From: UBA2108 sp002713215
Lineage (GTDB): Bacteria; Bacteroidota; Bacteroidia; Flavobacteriales_G; Salibacteraceae
NCBI GenBank assembly: GCA_937891015.1
Contig: CALAPY010000017.1
Location: 1-11,490, forward strand
Direction: 5' to 3'
Length of the DNA: 11,490 nucleotides
Position numbers and translations under genes: made by a program. Below are positions 1 to 6,351 of this stretch, one piece after another (the stretch's first letter is position 1; the number at the start of each line of letters is the position of its first letter). The notes under the pieces were generated by a model. The model saw nothing but the letters and a program-made list of their open reading frames with translations. It ran no database searches and had not been told where the DNA came from.

Positions 1-430
1 GTCCAGGGCCGCCATTACCTCCATTATTAGCACCTGACCCTCCTGTTCTTGTTCCTGAAGTTGTGGTTCCTGCGCCACCGCCGCCGCCGCCAATAGAAGC
101 TCCAGCATTACCATTAGCCCCCCAGCCACCGCCAGTGCCACCGCTTCCTGAGAAACCACCGCCACCGCCGCCGCCGCCGGCATTGCTCGTAGTCCAACCC
201 CCGGCACCACCAGAACCATAGATTCCACCACCGCCACCGCCACCGGTGTAATAAGATGATCCTGCAGTTCCTGCACCTCCGGTGCCACCATTTACAGCAT
301 TAGAGTTAAACGTGACATTCGATGCGGTTAAATTTCCCTTATTGAAAATGGCACCACCCATACCGGCACCACCACCGCCACCGGCACTGGTTTGAATTCC
401 GGTTCCACCAGTACCTCCAATGATTGCCCC
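1..430. repeat. Low-complexity glycine-codon tract (GGN-rich on minus strand)
   Basis: The plus strand is dominated by degenerate CC-N triplets such as CCGCCA and CCACCG. On the minus strand these read as in-frame Gly codons mixed with Ala, Ser, Thr and Asn. Short pure runs occur, for example four GCC in a row at 167-178. The tract is clearly richer in G+C than the AT-rich genes to its right. It is coding low-complexity sequence with no fixed repeat unit, and not a spacer array. Tracts like this are prone to length change by slippage or recombination, and to misassembly. Confidence 0.7.
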
Positions 431-874
431 ATTTTTCAGAGTCAGGTCATCTAAGATTAAAGTACCATTTGTGTCAACAAAAAAGAATCGGAATTTAGTG
501 GTTGTATTTCGGTATAAAGTTGCTCCATTACCCTGAATGGTAATTTTGGATTTTATCTCCGGAAGAGCATTCGGACCATATACATAGTTATTTATAGCCG
601 TGAAATTGTATGTACAGGAAGAAGCGAGTATAATGGTATCATCGGTGCCATTTCCATTGGCAGTATTGATGGCACTAATAAGACCGGAGACATTATTGCA
701 CGTAATGGTATACGAAGTACCGTAAACAAAGACAGAAGAAAATTGGGCAATTATTAAAACTAGGGTTGGAATGCCTGTCTTGAGATGAAAGTTTTGCGCC
801 CCCCCTTTGAAAACTTGGTTCAACCCTTCAATGCACCTTCGAAATAATGTCGAAAAAACGCTCAAAACCAGCAT
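1..874 (-). CDS. Glycine-rich beta-helix-type secreted/surface protein, 3' part outside the window
   Basis: This reading frame is open on the minus strand to the left edge, so the C-terminus is missing. From the ATG at 874, 291 residues are visible. A hydrophobic stretch at about residues 1-11 is followed by a second one at 35-51, which looks like a signal-peptide core. Residues from about 55 resemble the start of 'choice-of-anchor'/polymorphic outer-membrane-type beta-helix proteins: an ITCNNVSGLISAINTANG-like opening, then TIILASSCTY and ITIQGNGATL. From about residue 150 the protein becomes extremely rich in glycine, with Ala, Ser, Thr and Asn, including eight glycines in a row (155-178 on the plus strand). 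Such proteins are usually exported and have large repetitive passenger regions; a C-terminal sorting domain may lie outside the window. The start is uncertain: TTG at 901 gives a more typical MKQLVFIGF n-region, while TTG at 823 would leave only the second hydrophobic segment. The specific function is unknown. Confidence 0.72.
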   Translation of the reverse strand, partial: MLVLSVFSTLFRRCIEGLNQVFKGGAQNFHLKTGIPTLVLIIAQFSSVFVYGTSYTITCNNVSGLISAINTANGNGTDDTIILASSCTYNFTAINNYVYGPNALPEIKSKITIQGNGATLYRNTTTKFRFFFVDTNGTLILDDLTLKNGAIIGGTGGTGIQTSAGGGGGAGMGGAIFNKGNLTASNVTFNSNAVNGGTGGAGTAGSSYYTGGGGGGGIYGSGGAGGWTTSNAGGGGGGGGFSGSGGTGGGWGANGNAGASIGGGGGGAGTTTSGTRTGGSGANNGGNGGPG

Positions 875-928
875 AAAGCCTATGAAAACCAATTGTTTCA
901 AGTCCTTTAGTAATTAGGTTAATTTGTT

Positions 929-954
929 AAGTATCAACAATCAAAGTGATACTT
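929..954. repeat. Perfect 8-bp inverted repeat upstream of the glycine-rich gene
   Basis: AAGTATCA at 929-936 and TGATACTT at 947-954 are perfect inverted copies separated by 10 bases. They lie between the end of the NUDIX gene and the start of the glycine-rich gene, both on the minus strand. The repeat could be an operator, a hairpin in the leader of the glycine-rich gene, or a weak terminator for the NUDIX gene. No run of T follows on the minus strand, so an intrinsic terminator is the least likely of the three. Confidence 0.45.
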
Positions 955-986
955 TTCAATATCACATTGTTAATAATACCAACATG

Positions 987-1020
987 CTAAAATAGCAAAA
1001 ATTAACATCCGCGAATACAA
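987..1020 (-). promoter_or_regulatory. Possible Bacteroidota-type promoter for the glycine-rich gene
   Basis: On the minus strand TATTTTAG (994-987) matches TAnnTTTG at all but one fixed position, and TTG (1020-1018) lies 23 bases upstream. It points toward the glycine-rich gene and would give a leader of roughly 80-110 bases containing the 929-954 inverted repeat. The match is imperfect and the spacing is at the long end, so this is only a candidate. Confidence 0.25.
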
Positions 1021-1030
1021 TAAATTACAA

Positions 1031-1675
1031 CTACATGCTGCTATAGTTTGGAAGTGCGGCGGAATCAAGCAAATTAATCGTTGTTGCGTAAGTATTTTGG
1101 TTGAAAACCTTCATTATTTGATCCTTATCCATCCATTTAACCTCGGTAATCCCTTCCTCCAGTTGTGGGGCCATGTTGCCTGACCTTGCTTTCATAAAAA
1201 ACCAAACCGTTTTTTTCAATATTATCCTCTCTTTAAGGATATATACGTGGAATGTTTTCCAGCTTAAATCAATAATAACCTCATCAACTTTTACCCCGGT
1301 CTCTTCTTCCACTTCTCGCTTTGCAGCTTCAACGAGTTCCTCTCCTTCTTCCACCTTTCCTTTAGGCAGGTCCCACATGGAATTCCGAAATATGGTTAAC
1401 AACTCGTTATTGTCATTGGTCACCAACCCGCCAGCCGCAACAACAATTCTGAACTTTGACTTAAATTCCTTCCAGGTTTTTTTTACGGATGAAACCGGTA
1501 ATACGTATGAAATTTCCCTGTCTTCTTTCAACCAACTTCTCAAGGTTTCTTCAGTTGGTAACCGACTAATTCTTATGAGTTTCACATAATAGGGATTAAA
1601 GCGCATAAACTCTTGCTCATCTATGATTTGAAACTCCGTTCTATTGAAGAAAACTTTATACATTCGCCTGCTCAC
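1031..1675 (-). CDS. NUDIX hydrolase
   Basis: This is a 214-residue cytoplasmic protein of the NUDIX family, which hydrolyses a nucleoside diphosphate linked to another group and uses a divalent metal. The Nudix box GX5EX7REUXEEXGU is complete at residues 106-128, with G106, E112, the R120-E121 pair, E124-E125 and G127. It is preceded by WDLPKG (101-106). The substrate cannot be read from the sequence. About 75 residues precede the NUDIX fold and match no domain I recognise. The ATG at 1675 is chosen; Met5 (1663) is possible. The gene diverges from pyrE with only 8 bp between the two start codons. A NUDIX gene beside pyrE recurs in Bacteroidota. A role in nucleotide clean-up is plausible but is inference. 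Confidence 0.93.
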   Translation of the reverse strand: MSRRMYKVFFNRTEFQIIDEQEFMRFNPYYVKLIRISRLPTEETLRSWLKEDREISYVLPVSSVKKTWKEFKSKFRIVVAAGGLVTNDNNELLTIFRNSMWDLPKGKVEEGEELVEAAKREVEEETGVKVDEVIIDLSWKTFHVYILKERIILKKTVWFFMKARSGNMAPQLEEGITEVKWMDKDQIMKVFNQNTYATTINLLDSAALPNYSSM

Positions 1676-1683
1676 TTATCTCT

Positions 1684-2325
1684 ATGTATTCTATTAACGA
1701 TACGGCACTCAATGTAAGCGAATACCTGCTACAAATTAAGGCAATTGTTCTACAGCCCGCTAACCCTTTTACCTGGGCAAGTGGAATTAAAAGCCCGATT
1801 TATTGCGATAATCGTAAAATCCTTTCCTATCCAATTGTTCGAACTTTTATTCGGCAAGAAATGGTAAAGGCTCTAGAAGAGAATTACGGAACCCCCGATG
1901 TTATAGCAGGTGTTGCAACAGGAGGAATTGCAATTGGTGCACTGGTTGCCCAGGAGTTAGGACTCCCGTTTGTGTATATCAGAAGTAAGCCAAAAGGTCA
2001 CGGATTGAGCAATCAAATTGAAGGGGTAATTGAAAAAGGACAAAGCGTAATCGTTATTGAAGATTTAATCTCCACCGGTAAAAGTTCATTGCAAGCCGTA
2101 GATGTATTAAGGGATAAAGGATGTTCCATAAAAGGCATGATTGCTATTTTTTCCTATGGTTTGGATGTTGCTGAAAAGAATTTCAAAAAAGCAATTTGCC
2201 CCCTGGTTACGCTGAGTAGTTATGATGCAATGCTTCAAAAGGCGGTTGACTCCAATTACGTTTCCCACGGCGATTTAAAGACCTTAAAGGCCTGGAAAAC
2301 AGACCCTGAAAATTGGGCTAAATAA
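1684..2325 (+). CDS. pyrE: Orotate phosphoribosyltransferase
   Basis: PyrE converts orotate and PRPP to orotidine 5'-monophosphate and pyrophosphate, the fifth step of de novo UMP synthesis, in the cytoplasm. The 213-residue length is normal. The PRPP-binding motif is at residues 122-135, where EDLISTGKSS contains the acidic pair E126-D127. The flexible catalytic loop around R100, K102, K104 and H106 (RSKPKGHG) is present. The N-terminal FTWASGIKSPIYCDNR segment (29-44) is characteristic of orotate-specific enzymes. The ATG lies 8 bp from the divergent NUDIX start. Six bases separate the stop codon from the SRPBCC-like gene, which suggests co-transcription. I see no convincing TAnnTTTG promoter directly upstream, so transcription may start inside the NUDIX coding region. 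Confidence 0.96.
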   Translation: MYSINDTALNVSEYLLQIKAIVLQPANPFTWASGIKSPIYCDNRKILSYPIVRTFIRQEMVKALEENYGTPDVIAGVATGGIAIGALVAQELGLPFVYIRSKPKGHGLSNQIEGVIEKGQSVIVIEDLISTGKSSLQAVDVLRDKGCSIKGMIAIFSYGLDVAEKNFKKAICPLVTLSSYDAMLQKAVDSNYVSHGDLKTLKAWKTDPENWAK

Positions 2326-2331
2326 GATACA

Positions 2332-2733
2332 ATGGCAGAGATTAAAAGCGACGAATTCAAAGTACAGGCTGGAGCAAATCAGGTTCAGGAATTCCTGAGC
2401 GACATGAACAACCTGAAAGAGTTGATGGCCAGTGATAAAATTCAAAATTGGGAGAGTGATACAGATACGTGCTCTTTTACTATCAAAGGCCTTTCCGGTA
2501 TTGGAATGAGGAGAGACAATGTTGTTCCCGGTGAACAAATTAACATCGTATCTCACGGAAAAAATCCATTTGACTTTACCCTAAATATTGACCTTAATGA
2601 TGAAGGTGAATCTTCATCCGTTCAGCTCACTTTTGATGGAAACATGAATTTTATGATTCAAACCATGGCAAGTGGACCATTGAAGAACCTGTTTAACATG
2701 ATGGGTGAACAACTGGTGAAAAAATTTAGCTAG
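2332..2733 (+). CDS. SRPBCC-like (START/polyketide cyclase fold) small protein
   Basis: This 133-residue soluble protein has no signal peptide or membrane segment. An N-terminal strand leads into QEFLSDMNNLKELM, the helix pair typical of SRPBCC proteins ('xxVxxFLxDxxNxxxLMP'). Beta-rich sequence follows, and a long C-terminal helix (about residues 106-132, MNFMIQTMASGPL onward) would close the hydrophobic pocket. A small SRPBCC gene between pyrE and biotin ligase is a recurring Bacteroidota arrangement. The ligand and function are unknown. It follows pyrE by 6 bases, so the two are probably co-transcribed. Its 3' end overlaps the convergent biotin ligase gene by 8 bp. The family assignment rests on overall pattern, not on catalytic residues. 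Confidence 0.8.
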   Translation: MAEIKSDEFKVQAGANQVQEFLSDMNNLKELMASDKIQNWESDTDTCSFTIKGLSGIGMRRDNVVPGEQINIVSHGKNPFDFTLNIDLNDEGESSSVQLTFDGNMNFMIQTMASGPLKNLFNMMGEQLVKKFS

Positions 2734-3472
2734 TTAAGCCCTGCCATTCAATCTCCTTGAAATCAAAATCAAGGATTTCACCATTCTTTTCAATTTGAAT
2801 TTTTCCCGAAGGTTGAATATTGATAACCCTTCCATTCCATTCTGAATCAGCATCCCTCAAAGGAACCAAATTCTTGTAACCATAAAGCTTTTTAAGGTAC
2901 AACTCGCTTAGCACCTGCTTCCGTTTTTCAAAAATTAATGAATCGTTACTTAGCTGATTAACAAGATTTTTCAGTATATCTTTAACTTCAATCGAATCTC
3001 CGAGCTCGTTTTTTAAAGACGTGGAATTTAAATCTTTGGGAAAATCGTTCGCATTAATTCCAATACCAATAATGGTTTCTGAGATGCGCCCACCTGCTAC
3101 GGTATTTTCCACCAAAATTCCACAAACCTTCTTTCGGCCAATGAGGATATCATTGGGCCATTTTATCAAAACATCTTTTATTCCAAATGACTCCAACATG
3201 TGGGCAACAGAAAAAGAAACCCATTCATTGATAAAAAAAGCCTGATTGGCGTTTAGTGAGATTGGGCGATAATAGACCGAGCACAACAAGTTTTTTCCGG
3301 AAACAGACCGCCAGGTATTGCCCCTTTGTCCTTTACCATTGGTTTGATAATCAGCATAAACCGCTGTCCAATTATTTAACTGCCTGGATTTGGATAATTC
3401 ACGCAAAAATCGGTTGGTAGAATCAACTGAATTCAGATGGATGAATTCGCCCAAATCGGCTTTATTGCTCAT
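2726..3472 (-). CDS. birA: Biotin--[acetyl-CoA-carboxylase] ligase, monofunctional (no repressor domain)
   Basis: This enzyme activates biotin with ATP and attaches it to the biotin carboxyl carrier protein of acetyl-CoA carboxylase, the entry point of fatty acid synthesis. The 248 residues include the STN motif (18-20), the biotinyl-adenylate loop NGKGQRGNTW (45-54), KWPNDI (104-109), and the KVCGILVE segment with the conserved Lys115. GIGIN (136-140) follows, then a small SH3-like C-terminal domain. The winged-helix DNA-binding domain of E. coli BirA is absent. This is therefore a class I ligase that should not act as a biotin-operon repressor. It is transcribed leftward, convergent with the SRPBCC gene and divergent from rsfS. 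Confidence 0.95.
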   Translation of the reverse strand: MSNKADLGEFIHLNSVDSTNRFLRELSKSRQLNNWTAVYADYQTNGKGQRGNTWRSVSGKNLLCSVYYRPISLNANQAFFINEWVSFSVAHMLESFGIKDVLIKWPNDILIGRKKVCGILVENTVAGGRISETIIGIGINANDFPKDLNSTSLKNELGDSIEVKDILKNLVNQLSNDSLIFEKRKQVLSELYLKKLYGYKNLVPLRDADSEWNGRVINIQPSGKIQIEKNGEILDFDFKEIEWQGLTS

Positions 3473-3552
3473 AGATTCCTATAAATTGTGTTAAATACTT
3501 CGAGACGATCGATTGTCCGTTTCATTTTGAAAAGGCAGCCTTCAATTTTCCT

Positions 3553-3560
3553 TACTTTTG
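3553..3560 (+). promoter_or_regulatory. -7 promoter element for rsfS
   Basis: TACTTTTG is an exact match to the Bacteroidota -7 consensus TAnnTTTG and is followed by C, as is common. A TTG at 3527-3529 could act as the -33 element, with a 23-base spacer at the long end of the usual range. The element ends 17 bases before the ATG at 3578, giving a leader of about 14 bases. This supports the shorter rsfS start. It may drive rsfS, ftsH and the genes after them. Confidence 0.6.
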
Positions 3561-3568
3561 CAAACCTA
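3561..3568 (-). promoter_or_regulatory. Possible -7 element for birA, facing the rsfS element
   Basis: Read on the minus strand, 3568-3561 is TAGGTTTG, an exact TAnnTTTG match pointing toward birA. It abuts the rsfS element with no base between them. The predicted leader would be about 80 bases, and no TTG lies at a normal -33 distance. It is therefore weaker than the rsfS call and may be fortuitous. Confidence 0.3.
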
Positions 3569-3577
3569 AAATTAACA

Positions 3578-3955
3578 ATGTCTGATAGTACCGAAACAAT
3601 AAGTTCAGAATTACTGTGCGACGTAATTGTCAAAGGTATAGAAGAACTAAAAGGCGAAAGAATTACCATTCTTGATCTCAGAGAAGTTGAAAGTGCTGTC
3701 TGTGATTTTTTTGTCATTTGTGAAGGTAGTTCTGACACACAAATCAAATCAATTGCGAACTCGATCGTTAAGGAGACAAGAAACAACATTTCTGAACGCC
3801 CATGGCATATTGAAGGAATGGAAAATTGCGAATGGGTTCTTATTGATTATGCCAATGTAGTAGTTCATATTTTTATCAAAGAAAAAAGAGAATTCTTCAG
3901 CCTGGAAGACCTTTGGGCTGATGCGAAAATAACTCAATTAGATTCTGCTCAATAA
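3578..3955 (+). CDS. rsfS: Ribosomal silencing factor RsfS
   Basis: RsfS binds ribosomal protein uL14 (L14) on the large subunit and blocks joining of the small subunit, lowering translation in poor growth conditions. The 125-residue product matches the family's usual length. Recognisable stretches are the helix before ITILDLREVESAVCDFFVICEGSS, then the RPWHIEGMENCEWVLIDYANVVVHIF core, and FFSLEDLWADA near the end. A longer frame opens at 3488, but the exact TAnnTTTG element at 3553-3560 and the family length favour the ATG at 3578. The upstream 30 codons lie over the promoter and look unlike protein sequence of this family. ftsH starts 16 bases after the stop codon. Confidence 0.93.
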   Translation: MSDSTETISSELLCDVIVKGIEELKGERITILDLREVESAVCDFFVICEGSSDTQIKSIANSIVKETRNNISERPWHIEGMENCEWVLIDYANVVVHIFIKEKREFFSLEDLWADAKITQLDSAQ

Positions 3956-3971
3956 TTATTGATTCCATAGC

Positions 3972-6113
3972 ATGAGTGAAAACAAACAAAAAGCCCCTGG
4001 CAATAAAAGACCGCCTCTGAAGAAGCCCAAGAAAACAGGGAATAATTTCAATTTTTATTGGATTTATGCCATTATCGGGGTTTTTCTGATCGGTAACATC
4101 CTGTTTAGTTATGGTCCTTCACAACCAACTATCAACCCCATTGAATTACAACGTATGGTTGATAACAATGATGTTAGAAAAATCATCATTATCAATAAGG
4201 AGACAGCAAAGATTTATTTGAGTCCGGAAGCCCTGCAAAAAGAAGAATACAAGCAGAAAATAAAAGACGGGCTACTGGGCAAATCGGGCCAAACCGGACC
4301 GCACTTTGAAATGTACATTGGTACACCTGAACAATTTGGAGAATTACTTGCTAAATGGAGCCAGGAGAAAGACCTGACCTATGAATACCGCACCGAAAAA
4401 AATTGGGGCGAAGGTATTTTAGGCTGGCTTCTCCCTATTGCAATTATGGTTGGTATCTGGCTTTTCATTCTTCGAAGAATGGGAGGTGGCGGTGGCCCCG
4501 GGGGGCAAATTTTTAACATTGGAAAATCGAAAGCAAAACTCTTTGACGAAAACGACAGTGTAAAAATTACCTTCGACGATGTTGCCGGACAAGAAGAAGC
4601 TAAAGAGGAAGTAAAAGAAATTGTAGACTTTCTTCAAAACCCAAAACGGTATACTAATCTGGGTGCAAGAATTCCCAAAGGGGCACTTCTGGTAGGCGCT
4701 CCCGGTACGGGTAAAACACTTTTGGCTAAAGCCGTTGCTGGTGAAGCACAGGTTCCCTTCTTCTCATTATCGGGTTCCGATTTTGTTGAAATGTTTGTAG
4801 GTGTTGGTGCTTCCAGGGTGCGTGACCTGTTTAAACAAGCGAAGGAAAAATCTCCTTCCATTATTTTCATTGACGAAATTGATGCAATTGGTAGAGCCAG
4901 GGGTAAAAACCCAATGCAAGGTTCAAACGATGAACGAGAAAACACGCTGAATCAATTGCTTACCGAAATGGATGGTTTTGGAAGCAACACCGGTGTAATT
5001 ATTCTGGCTGCTACCAACCGGGCCGATGTATTGGATAAGGCTTTGTTAAGACCGGGTCGATTCGATCGACAAATTATTGTGGACATGCCCGATTTACATG
5101 GAAGAAAAGCCATTTTCGAGGTACACTTAAAACCAATTAAGATTGATGATTCTATCAACGTAGATCTGTTGGCAAGGCAAACCCCTGGATTCTCTGGCGC
5201 TGACATTGCCAACGTTTGTAATGAAGCCGCCCTTATTGCAGCCAGAAAAAACAATAAAAATGTTGGTAAGCAAGATTTTATTGATGCAGTAGATCGGGTT
5301 ATTGCCGGTCTGGAGAAAAAGAATAAAATCATTACTCCAAGGGAAAAGAAAACCATTGCTTTTCACGAAGCAGGACACGCTACGGTCAGCTGGTTATTGG
5401 AGCATGCTTCTCCGTTGGTAAAAGTGACTATCGTTCCTCGTGGAAGATCACTGGGTGCTGCCTGGTACCTACCCGATGAAAGGCAAATTACTACGGAAGA
5501 ACAAATGCGCGACGAAGTGATGGCGGCACTTGGTGGTAGGGCTTCTGAGCAAATCACTTTCAATAAAATAAGTACTGGTGCATTGAGCGACCTGGAGAAG
5601 GTTACCAAACAGGTGTATAGCATGGTGGTGTACTATGGACTTAACAAAAAAATCGGAAACATTTCTTACTACGATTCTTCCGGTCAGAGCGAATACTCCT
5701 TTCAAAAACCATATTCGGATAAAACGGCCGAACTGATTGACATGGAGGTAAGTAACTATGTTGAAAAGGCTTATGTTGATACGGTTAACCTTCTTTCCAA
5801 ACACAAGGATAAGCTCGAACAGGTAGCAAACCTGTTGCTGGAAAAAGAGGTGATTTTCAAAGAGGACATGGAGACCATTTTTGGTAAACGAACTTTTGAA
5901 CGAGACCTGGAAAGAGAACAAGAAGAAAAGGACGTTCAGGAAAAGAGAAACAACGACAAAATCAAAGCCAAGGCTGCTAAAGAAAAGGCTAAAAAGGAAT
6001 TGGAAGAAAAACAAAAAGCCACACTTAACGGCCAGGTCAAGCCCGCTGATCCAAAAAATGATTCGACTGTGGACAACAAACCGGAAGAATCTGCTCCTGA
6101 GAAAAAGGAATAA
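3972..6113 (+). CDS. ftsH: ATP-dependent zinc metalloprotease FtsH
   Basis: FtsH is a membrane-anchored hexameric AAA+ protease that extracts and degrades damaged membrane proteins and selected regulators. The 713 residues begin with a basic cytoplasmic tail, then TM1 (about 29-48), a periplasmic domain (about 49-147) and TM2 (about 149-167). After a Gly-rich linker (171-178) comes the AAA+ module: Walker A GAPGTGKT (242-249), Walker B IIFIDEID (297-304), and the second region of homology with R360 and R363. The protease domain carries HEAGH (465-469), with H465 and H469 as zinc ligands, E466 catalytic and D540 the likely third ligand. A Lys/Glu-rich tail (about 641-713) makes the protein slightly longer than many homologues. 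All key residues are present. It probably shares the rsfS transcript. Confidence 0.98.
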   Translation: MSENKQKAPGNKRPPLKKPKKTGNNFNFYWIYAIIGVFLIGNILFSYGPSQPTINPIELQRMVDNNDVRKIIIINKETAKIYLSPEALQKEEYKQKIKDGLLGKSGQTGPHFEMYIGTPEQFGELLAKWSQEKDLTYEYRTEKNWGEGILGWLLPIAIMVGIWLFILRRMGGGGGPGGQIFNIGKSKAKLFDENDSVKITFDDVAGQEEAKEEVKEIVDFLQNPKRYTNLGARIPKGALLVGAPGTGKTLLAKAVAGEAQVPFFSLSGSDFVEMFVGVGASRVRDLFKQAKEKSPSIIFIDEIDAIGRARGKNPMQGSNDERENTLNQLLTEMDGFGSNTGVIILAATNRADVLDKALLRPGRFDRQIIVDMPDLHGRKAIFEVHLKPIKIDDSINVDLLARQTPGFSGADIANVCNEAALIAARKNNKNVGKQDFIDAVDRVIAGLEKKNKIITPREKKTIAFHEAGHATVSWLLEHASPLVKVTIVPRGRSLGAAWYLPDERQITTEEQMRDEVMAALGGRASEQITFNKISTGALSDLEKVTKQVYSMVVYYGLNKKIGNISYYDSSGQSEYSFQKPYSDKTAELIDMEVSNYVEKAYVDTVNLLSKHKDKLEQVANLLLEKEVIFKEDMETIFGKRTFERDLEREQEEKDVQEKRNNDKIKAKAAKEKAKKELEEKQKATLNGQVKPADPKNDSTVDNKPEESAPEKKE

Positions 6114-6134
6114 TTATTTTTGAACTCCTTGCTT

Positions 6135-6350
6135 ATGGAGTTGGATTGGGTAAAAGTATGTGAAGTTCCAAGCTTATTGGAAGCCAAAATTGTACGGAAT
6201 AAGTTGTTGGAAAATGAAATCCCTTCAACTGAAATCAACAAACAGGACTCCATGCACATCCACCTCAACCACTCAGGTTCCATTGAAATCTACGTGGCCA
6301 AGGACAATGCGTTTAAGGCTGTTCAACTTCTAAATTCAGGAGACCATTAG
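6135..6350 (+). CDS. DUF2007 family small protein
   Basis: This 71-residue protein has no membrane segment or signal peptide. It opens with WVKVCEVPSLLEAKIVRNKLLENEIPS and ends with IEIYVAKDNAFKAVQLLNS. That is the DUF2007 pattern, annotated in databases as 'putative signal transducing protein', a small alpha/beta fold in which a helix pairs with a strand reporting a lost or gained position. I chose the ATG at 6135; a TTG at 6120 would add five residues and is less likely. The gene sits between ftsH (21 bases before) and cdsA (1 base after), so it is almost certainly co-transcribed with both. Many Flavobacteriia have a LUD-domain gene in this position instead. Its molecular function is not known. 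Confidence 0.8.
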   Translation: MELDWVKVCEVPSLLEAKIVRNKLLENEIPSTEINKQDSMHIHLNHSGSIEIYVAKDNAFKAVQLLNSGDH

Positions 6351-6351
6351 C

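Noticed and set aside
1..430. Repetitive appearance that could suggest a CRISPR array or tandem-repeat element
   Set aside because: The units are irregular triplet-based codons for glycine in one open frame, with no constant repeat and no unique spacers of even length.
1173..1589. Plus-strand open frame of 138 codons
   Set aside because: It lies wholly antisense to the NUDIX gene, whose complete Nudix box proves the minus strand is coding; the product has low-complexity Ser/Thr sequence typical of shadow frames.
3488..3577. N-terminal extension of RsfS by 30 residues
   Set aside because: The extension covers an exact TAnnTTTG promoter element and would exceed the normal family length; the ATG at 3578 fits both.
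5469..6014. Minus-strand open frame of 181 codons with a Phe-rich product
   Set aside because: It is antisense to the FtsH protease domain and tail; the Phe runs are the complement of the Lys/Glu codons of FtsH.
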